64,000 nucleotides of DNA from Ascochyta rabiei (lineage: Eukaryota; Ascomycota; Dothideomycetes; Pleosporales; Didymellaceae): the NCBI RefSeq assembly GCF_004011695.2, contig NC_082423.1, positions 186,001 through 250,000 of the forward strand. The letters run 5' to 3'. The position numbers and the translations under genes are program-made. Positions 56,525 to 64,000 of the stretch are shown in pieces. Numbering within the stretch: position 1 is the stretch's first letter; each line of letters starts with the position of its first letter. The notes under the pieces are model-generated. The model had not been told where the DNA came from. It made no database searches and saw only the letters and a list, made by a program, of their open reading frames with translations.

Positions 56525-58388
56525 ACGTACCCCACAGGCGAGCCGCTCAACAGGCGAGCCGCTCACTTTTGCTAAGCCCCCACCAAACTTCTCCTCCTAC
56601 ACCAATGTCTTCTTAACAACACCATTTAGACGCGTTAAAGGAAGCTTAGATACAGCTTGCGCTCCAGGCTCTTAAACAAGACGCGAATCTCTCTTAGTAA
56701 CGCGCTGCAGCTATCTACAGGGTCCCTTAAAAGACACTAAGCAACTTACACATAGGACAACCTTTACGCGCAGATTCTATAGCTAACTTACAGAAGCTAG
56801 ATAACAATAAGAAAGAGGTAATTATTAAGCATGTTCTTAAGCTAGATGTGTAAGGATTTTCTCCTTAGCTCTTAGATGTAGCTACTATAGCTAATTCTTT
56901 GCGCGCTAAGCACAATCTAGGCCCTATTAGCGTAAACTAGCCTAGTATGTTTGTTAAGCAACACCTAGAGCTTAAAGTTAAGTTTAATTGCAAGTACAAC
57001 TATAAGAGAGCCCTCTGTAAGGATTCTGAGGTTCTATAGGGCTAGTTTAGCCTAGTAGCTAACATTAAAGCTAAGTATAGCATCTAGGATAAAGACATGT
57101 ATAACTTTAACAAGACAGGCTTTATAATAGGCCAGATCTCCCTAGGAGCAGTTGTTACAGCTTTAGAACGACAGGGTTGGCTAAAGGCTATCTAGCCAGG
57201 CAACCAAGAGTAGGCTACGGCTATAGTGAGCATTAATACCAAAGGATAGGCTATTCTGGCCTTCCTTATCTTTAAAGCCTACTACTACCTCTCTGCCTGG
57301 TATAAAGAAGAGGATCTGCCTTACAACTAGGTTATTAGAGTCTCTAATAACAGCTGGACTACTAACAAGCTTAGTCTTAACTAGTTAAAGCACTTTAACA
57401 GGCATATAAAGGAGCGTACTATTAGCACCTACTATTTGCTTATTATTAATAGTTATAAGAGCTATAACTCTCTTAAATTCCAGCAATACTGTAAGGATAA
57501 CAAGATTATTACTCTTTGTTTACCTTCTTACTTATTACACCTTACACAGCCCCTTAATATAGGTTATTTTGCTGCTTTAAAGAAGGTATATAGGCGCTAA
57601 GCTAAAATACTTATATATAACTAGATTAACTATATTATAAAGACAGAGTTCCTACCATGCTTTATACGCGCCTACAATGCTGTAATTACTTCTAAGAATA
57701 TCTAGGGAGGGTTCTAAGGTGCTAGATTGGTCCTATTTAACCTAGACTGGGTTATAATAGCCCTTAATGTGAAGTTGCGCACTCTATTACTACTACTACC
57801 TGTTAACAACAAGCTCTGGCAGTCGCAAACCCTAAGCAACACCCTTAAACTTAGGTTGTAATTAACGCTTATAAAGATAAGGATTTAGAGGTATATAGAT
57901 AGTTCGCCTACCTCTATAGTTAAGGCGTTTAAGAAGGTAGCAAAAGGGGCAGTAATAATTGCGCATAAGCTAGTGTTGGCGCAACAGGAGATTACTTAGC
58001 TTTAAGCTGCTAATAAGGCAGCTACACAACAAAAATTACACAAAAGAAAGCAAGTTTAGGTAGAAGAGACCCTAACAGTTAAGGATAGCCTATAATTAAT
58101 AACTCTAAAGGAGTTTAGGGTGCGTAGTAATAGGAAGAAGGCAAAGAAGCAGGTGCGCGCTAAAGGAGGTAAGCCCTCCTAAAGACGCTGTAGACAGTGC
58201 AATCAGACAGGACACAACGCGCAAACGTGTTAGAAAGAGGTAGAAGTAGTTTCTAAATAGTATTACAGGCTATACTGCACTTTACAGCACTAAACTAGGT
58301 TATTTTAGGCCATAATAGGGTGGAGTTTAGTAGAGGCTTAGTAAAAGTAAGCGGCTCGCCTGTTAAGCGGCTCGCCTGTAGGGTACGT
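56525..58388 (+). mobile_element. Fot1/pogo-type DNA transposon, RIP-degraded (copy 2)
   Basis: About 1,864 bp with terminal inverted repeats starting acgtaccccacaggcgagcc, each containing a 15-16-bp subrepeat twice (caggcgagccgctca), flanked by TA (56523-56524, 58389-58390). The plus strand carries a transposase relic: an N-terminal helix-turn-helix-like start near 56650 (IQLALQALKQDANLSL) and a DDE part near 57300-57770 (VIRVSNNSWTTNKLSL, KTEFLPCF), with many TAG/TAA codons where Trp or Gln is expected, as RIP on both strands would give. Confidence 0.88.
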
Positions 58389-58711
58389 TAATTCTATTTA
58401 AATTCTTTTATAGGTATACCTACTACCTTAAAGGTAAGTATACTATTACTAGGTTAGTATTAAATAGCAGCTAGTTAAAGGGCTAAGTAACCTTAGTGTT
58501 GTTTATATTTGCTAATTGTAACGCACTAGTCCTTCTAAAGCCTCCTGTCCAATCCCTATCTAACTTATCTCTAACTTAGTGCTGTTACATCTGTTTCTAT
58601 CCTAAACCTAGGCTAGCACTCTAATTCTCCCTAACACTTGTAAAGTATAAAAGGTTTAAGGTTAACAGGCCTAGATAGTTAATTTTTAAGTATTCTTTTG
58701 TATAAGACCTA

Positions 58712-60574
58712 ACGTACTCCACGGGTAAGCGGATTAAACAGGTGAGCGGATTACTCTGCCAAGACCACACCAAACCTCCACCTTACTACGCAATGCCTTA
58801 ACAACAACATTAATCTACGCCCTTAAGAGAAGCTGTAATACAGCTTGCGCTCTAGGTAATTAAATAAGACGTAACACTTACTCTATAATGCGCTGTAGCT
58901 ATATATAACGCGCCTTACAGTATACTACACGCTTAATACACAGGACAACCTGCATAAGCTAATTGTACGCCAGTTTAACAGATTATAGACTAGACTAAGG
59001 AGGACGTAATTACTAAGTACATCCTTAAGCTAGATGCATAAGGATTTGCCTCTTAGCTGGCTGCTATAGCTGATATAGCTAATTCTTTGCGTGCTAAGCG
59101 CAATATAGGCTATATTAGCATAAACTAGCCTAACACGTTTATTAAGCGCCGCCCTAACCTTAAAGTAAGGTTTAATTGTAAGTACAACTACAAGAGAGCC
59201 CTCTGTAAGGATCTAGAGATTATTAGGGGCTAGTTTAGGCTTATAGCGAATGTTAAAGCTAAGTATAGTATCTAGGACAATAACATATACAACTTTAATA
59301 AGACAGGCTTTATAATAGGCTAGATATTAACAGGAGTAGTTATTACAGGCATAGAGCGTTAAGGACAGCTAAAGGTAGTGTAGTAGGGTAATTAAGAGTA
59401 GATAATGGTTATATAGGGCATTAATGGCACAGAGTAGACTATTCTACCCTTTATTATCTTTAAAGGCTGCAACTACCTCTCTGCCTAGTATAAAGAGGAC
59501 AATCTGCCCTATAACTGGGTTATTAGAGTCTCTAAGAACAGATGGACTACTAACAAGCTTAGTCTAGACTAGTTAAAGCACTTTAATGTCTATACAAAGA
59601 CGCGCACCTAAGAAGTACACTAGCTACTCCTTATTAACAGCCACAAGAGCTATAACTTCCTTAACTTCTAACAATACTATAAGGAAGTAAAGATTGTTAC
59701 ACTATATATGCCTCTACACTTATCTTACCTCTTATAACCACTAGATATAGGTTATTTTACCCCTCTAAAGAAGGCATATAGGCGCTAAGCTAAGAATCTT
59801 ATATATAACTATATTACTTATATTACTAAAACTAAGTTCCTACTATGCTTTATAGACGCCTATAAGGAGATATTTACTTCTAGCAATATCTAAGGAGGCT
59901 TCTAAGACGCTGGAATAGTCCCTCTTGACCCAGAACGGGTCATAATAGGTCTTGATGTCCGCCTATGTACCCCACCGCTACCTACTATAGAAGATAAGCC
60001 CTAGCAGTCCCAAACCCTAAGCACTACCCTGCAATTAGGGTTGCAATTAACGCTAGTTTAAGAGAGGATTTAAAGGCATGCAAGCAGCTTACTAACTTTA
60101 ATAGTTAAGGACTTTAAAAAGCTTGCTAAAGGCGCAGCTATAGTAGCGCATAAGCTAGTGTTAGCTTAAAGGGAGATTACTAGGCTTTAAGTAGTAAATA
60201 AGGCTTCTACGCAACGTAAATCGCATAAAAGAAAGCAATTACAGCAGAAGGAAGTCCTAATAGCTAAGGAAGGCCTTTAATTAACTACTCTAACTAAGTT
60301 TAGAGTGCGTGGTAATAGTAAGAAGGTAAAGAAGCAAGTGTGCGCTAAAGGAGGGGAAGTAACCTAAAGACGCTGTATAAAGTGCTACAACGTTAGACAT
60401 AACTTACGTATATGTAAGAAGGCTGTAGAAGATGTTTCTAAATAATATTATATACTGCACTACTGTATATAAGGCTAAAGTAGGCTAATATAAGCTATAA
60501 TAGGGTAGAAATCTAGTGTAGTCTTAGCAGAGTAATCTGCTCACCTGTTTAATCCGCTTACCCGTAGAGTACGT
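58712..60574 (+). mobile_element. Fot1/pogo-type DNA transposon, RIP-degraded (copy 3)
   Basis: About 1,863 bp with terminal inverted repeats starting acgtactccacgggtaagcg and a doubled subrepeat (gg(t/g)(a/g)agcggatta), flanked by TA (58710-58711, 60575-60576). The transposase relic is collinear with copy 2 on the plus strand (NWVIRVSKNRWTTNKLSLD near 59513-59570), with stops scattered through it. Terminal subrepeat sequence differs from copies 1 and 2, so the three copies represent different sublineages. Confidence 0.88.
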
Positions 60575-60912
60575 TATAGGAATAGAACAATTCTCTGTGT
60601 AAACTATCCTAGTGCTTCTATACACCTTATAGCGGATCCCTACACCTATTAGAGACTTCTATTATTCTGCGTTGTTACACTAATAGTGTAGGATGTTTGC
60701 TACTAAAAGTTATCTTCTCTAGAGTCCCTAGCGGGAAGATTAATACAACAGAGTAAGAAGATTAGGACAGTTAGGTAACAGTAGAGGTTACTAAATTAGC
60801 CTACAACAACAAGAAACTGTTAGTAAAATAGATTAAAGAAGAGCTGGTACCTTTTATAGATAGTTAGGATACCCTATTAGTAATAGACTTAGCTGCCTTT
60901 TACAAGACTAAG

Positions 60913-61086
60913 TGTTAGGCTCTTAGCCTTACTCTTAGCCTTAGGCATGTGGATGCGTCCACCTCTGACCTGTAGGAAGCCTTAGGGCAAATAAGTACTG
61001 TTCTAGCTGCTGTCTCACTATTAAAGTAAGCATTGTTACCTTTTTAAGGCATGCTTAGCACAGTAGGCAGAGCTGTAGCCTTAATA
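60913..61086 (+). repeat. Left LTR of TRIM-like element
   Basis: 174-bp direct repeat, TG...TA (TG...CA before a presumed C-to-T change), aligned without gaps to the right copy. Confidence 0.8.
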
Positions 61087-61361
61087 TTATGCTTACTTTA
61101 ATAGCTATAGCGTAGCGTAGGTTTAAATTATACTAGTAGACCTAGCCTACCTATAAATAGTTAACCCTGCACAGGTCTAGTCTTAGCTAAGCCAGCTTAT
61201 CTGTGGGTAAGCTGAGGCACAGTCCTACGTAGGCTAGTGCCGTTGCTGCTAGAAGGTCTAGTACTTAGGATAAGAGAGATCCTTCTTAGTGTAGTAGCGT
61301 GTCAGAGCCTGTAACTAAAGGTTGTTAGCCTAGGTTAGGACCTTGTTAAGAGGGGAGATAT

Positions 61362-61535
61362 TGTTAGGCTCTTAGCCTTACTCTTAGCCTTAGGCATGTA
61401 GATGCGTCTACCTCTAACCTGTAGGAAGCCTTAGGGCAAATAAGTACTGTTCTAGCCGCTGTCTCACTATTAAAGTGAGCATTGTTACCTTTTTAAGGCA
61501 TGCTTAGCACGGTGGGCAGAGCTGTAGCCTTAACA
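61362..61535 (+). repeat. Right LTR of TRIM-like element
   Basis: 174-bp direct repeat, TG...CA, directly preceded by a purine-rich tract. Confidence 0.8.
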
Positions 61536-64000
61536 GCAAGCTGTAAAGAGTGTACAAGGCGATCACGAGGGAGGATAGGGTTAAAGAGGATAGCAGGTGT
61601 ATTTAGGTACGTAGTATGTAGTAACAAGACTAATTACTAGAGTATTAGTAATAACCTCTAACACCTTTATATAGTCTAGGCTGACTAGCCCTATAGTAGC
61701 TTACTAAGACTAGTAGAGGTACCCCTAGGCCTAGCGCCTAATAATGCCTCCCTTCTCTAGATTGTTTAGCTTAAATAATAGTATAATTAGTAATACTGTA
61801 TTATCTTAGCCTAGCTTTAGATGTATTAACTCTGTCTATCCTATTATAGCTAATTCTAACTGGGTTTAGGCGTTTATAACACCTTATAAGGTTAAATAGG
61901 GCTTAATACTAATTCTGCCTTTACTTAGTAAAAGTTAAACAGAAATCCTCTCTTACCTCTTACTTTACCTCTAGGGTCTAGGCAGCTGTTTACGCAGGCT
62001 AAAGCTCTAACTAGGAGGCTAGCAGTATATAAGCTATCTATACCTCTAGTTTTATAAGTTACTACTATATCCTATTTTATTTTAGTAAGTACTAACCTAT
62101 TCTGTCTAGTACTTTTATAAGAATAGCTAAGGGATTTTCTAGGTCTTTCTAGCATGTTTAAACACGTTTTAGCAGATAACACTACACAACACGCCTTAGT
62201 AACCATTTTAGACTGTTTCTAACTGCTACTACCTACTACTAACTGTTACTAACTATTACTAACTACTATTTACTATAGCTGTTATGTCTATGCCTGCTTA
62301 CTACAAGATTAACATTACTAAGAATAGTAGGACTGCTAAGTAGTACTGTATGCTCTGTCTCTACTACATTACTAATAATAATATCTATAGGGACTATTGT
62401 TTCTCTACTAACTTAGCTTTATAGGGTAGCCTGCGCTATAGGGACGCCTAGGCCTACTACTATAGAGAATGTTATAATAGTAACAAGAATTGCCTATTAG
62501 TACGTGTTTTGTCTCCTTTTAGCTTATTTTAGTATCTTTTAATATATTTAGAGCCCTAATAAGTACGCTAACAGCTATTTAAGGCTTTCTAGCAACATAG
62601 CGCGCCTTTACTCTAGTTATTACATAGTTACTACTTGTTAGGACTTCTACTAAGGTAAGATGGTAACCTACTAGTATGTGTCACAACCTACTAGCAGATT
62701 CCATTAAACCTAGTAGAACCTTCCTTTACTTACCTTTACTTTTACTTAGAGAGAGTACAGGCCTTACTACTATAAGTAGGCCTCTCTCTCTACCCTCTTA
62801 TAGCTTACTGTCTGCTATTTTATTTACTCCTCTTTTAAATCTATTAGTTTACTATATTGCTACTTTTATGCTTATAAAGTCTGCCTTACATAATAGCAGA
62901 CCTAATAGCTAAAAATTTTAGCTTTCTCTTAGGCTTCTGCCTTTGTTAAGCTAGTGGTTAGCTACTGCTGCTTAAGGTTACACTAAAGTTTTAGTCTAGT
63001 AAGCTATCTCTTTACTAAGTATTAGCCCTATTTAGAGTTCTTTTCTTAGTCCCTACCCCTAACTAGCGTAGGTAGTAAGTGCCTGTTTTTAAGTACAAAT
63101 TAGCCTCTTCTACGCGTCTTCTAAGTATAGATTACCTATCTTTAACATTTAGTAGGCTAAATTATTACTTTTTTTAGGCTCTAGAGTACTAGCCTTTTGT
63201 TTTACCCCCTAACTAACCAGCGCCTTTTAAGTGGTCTAGCGCCTCCCTTTAGCACCTTTTAAGTAGTCTAGTGCCTATTTTTTTTCTACCAGCGCCTTCT
63301 AAGAGGTCCAGCGCCCCGAAGTATCCCCTACCCCTTTATTTTAAGAAACGCTTACTCCTTTATCTTTTACTAACACACAGCTCTTTTACTAGAATTTGTC
63401 TTTTACTTACATATAGTACTTTTACTACTAAATATTTAGGCCCTACTACTACTTAAAGGCACTAGGTGCTCTACTTCTCCTCTAACTACCTACTACTACT
63501 ACACTTACCTTTATAGACATAACCCTTTAACTTCTACTAACATCTTTACACATTGCAGCTATATTACTAACTAATAAGGATAATATTAAGCCTAACTCTA
63601 TACTACCCCTCTAGCCTTCTTTTACTTCTGTAAAGAAGACTTCTTATAACAAGTCTTACCTACACTACCTAGAAACCTCTATAGATCCTAAGTCCTTTAA
63701 TTACTAGAGTAGTAGTGCTATTTCTAATTATGTATAAGACTTTAGCTATAAGATACATAAGAAAGCTACTGCCCTAGGAACCTTTATTACACGCAGCAGC
63801 CTATCTACTTTATCTGCTAATTAACTAAAGTCTTAGACACAGAAAGACAAGTAAGCTACTATTAAATCAGAGGATACTATTACAGAAATCTACTAGCCTA
63901 CTCCCTACTCCCCTTAGGGACAGGCTTCCCTATAAAAACTTACTAGCGCTACCCTAGGGCTATAGGAAGAATCTACTTACACTAGCTAGTAGGACACCTT
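61536..64000. other. RIP-degraded repeat sequence, unassigned
   Basis: About 2.5 kb, very rich in TA, ctag and cta. Open frames are short (62676-62912, 63271-63456) and lack family features. Simple actaac/tactac repeats are near 62220-62280. The plus strand at 62285-62510 and 63570-64000 reads as stop-broken, Tyr/Ser-rich protein that may be a retrotransposon gag relic; this is a guess. The element runs off the right edge. Confidence 0.5.
63219..63316. repeat. Short tandem repeat, about 3 copies
   Basis: Three spaced copies of agc(g/a)cctt(t/c)taag followed by (t/a)(g/a)gtc(t/c)ag(c/t)gcc lie in the AT-rich block, separated by tccctt and t-rich spacers. Confidence 0.75.

Larger units (their letters stand above)
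60913..61535 (+). mobile_element. TRIM-like LTR element, 623 bp
   Basis: Two direct repeats of 174 bp (60913-61086 and 61362-61535) starting tgttaggctcttagcc and ending ttaa(t/c)a flank only 275 bp. A purine run aagaggggaga just before the right repeat fits a polypurine tract and sets the strand. No coding region fits inside. The repeats differ at about a dozen positions, mostly C/T or A/G transitions. Flanks (ctaag, gcaag) could be a degraded 5-bp target duplication. Confidence 0.78.

Noticed and set aside
1..64000. CRISPR arrays, tRNA or rRNA genes
   Set aside because: The tandem arrays have no spacer structure and the genome is eukaryotic. I saw no clear tRNA A/B boxes or rRNA, but reading by eye can miss a tRNA; tRNAscan-SE would settle it.

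Overview
The window is a piece of a filamentous ascomycete genome, most likely a dothideomycete of the Pleosporales. Short spliced introns (about 43-112 nt, GT..AG, CTRAY-type branch sites) interrupt most genes. The left 53 kb is gene-rich at normal GC. The right 11 kb is AT-rich and full of decayed transposons whose stop codons fit repeat-induced point mutation (RIP, CpA to TpA). Three DNA transposons of 1.86 kb with TA target duplications are close in size to the pogo/Fot1-type element Molly as I remember it from Parastagonospora nodorum. That genus is therefore a guess, not a conclusion.

Layout, left to right: a giant acidic low-complexity protein running off the left edge (minus); two lineage-type hypothetical genes (6.2-8.3 kb); a disordered protein with a possible OB-like C-terminus; the Prp19-complex subunit SPF27/Cwf7; a membrane-anchored neutral ceramidase, divergent from SPF27; a minisatellite-rich spacer; an Inn1/Fic1-like C2 protein of cytokinesis; a short-chain dehydrogenase; a Cys-rich hypothetical protein; a SAM + HMG-box + fungal middle-homology-region transcription factor; a DmpA/P1-family peptidase divergent from a decayed C69 dipeptidase; a small His/Pro-rich protein; a tail-anchored fatty aldehyde dehydrogenase; a decayed chimeric MFS transporter; an F-box protein; a disordered Ser/Thr-Pro protein; mitochondrial NADP-isocitrate dehydrogenase; a divergent Rho-like GTPase; a decayed GNAT/ankyrin-type gene; and a GT34 Golgi glycosyltransferase.

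From about 53 kb onward no intact gene is seen. The block holds one minus-strand and two plus-strand Fot1/pogo elements, a 623-bp LTR element with almost no internal region (TRIM-like), a 56-bp near-perfect palindrome next to a GC-rich island, and unassigned RIP-degraded sequence.

The genes do not form an obvious biosynthetic cluster. Core housekeeping genes (SPF27, Fic1-like, IDP, ALDH, GT34) sit among accessory genes, and three accessory genes are broken by frameshifts or stops. I did not find a clearly new multi-gene system. The most unusual single items are the SAM-HMG-MHR regulator, the Rho-like GTPase with a degenerate switch II, the C69 gene whose nucleophile Cys reads as Ser, and the TRIM-like element. 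All exon boundaries were worked out by hand from splice consensus and reading-frame continuity.
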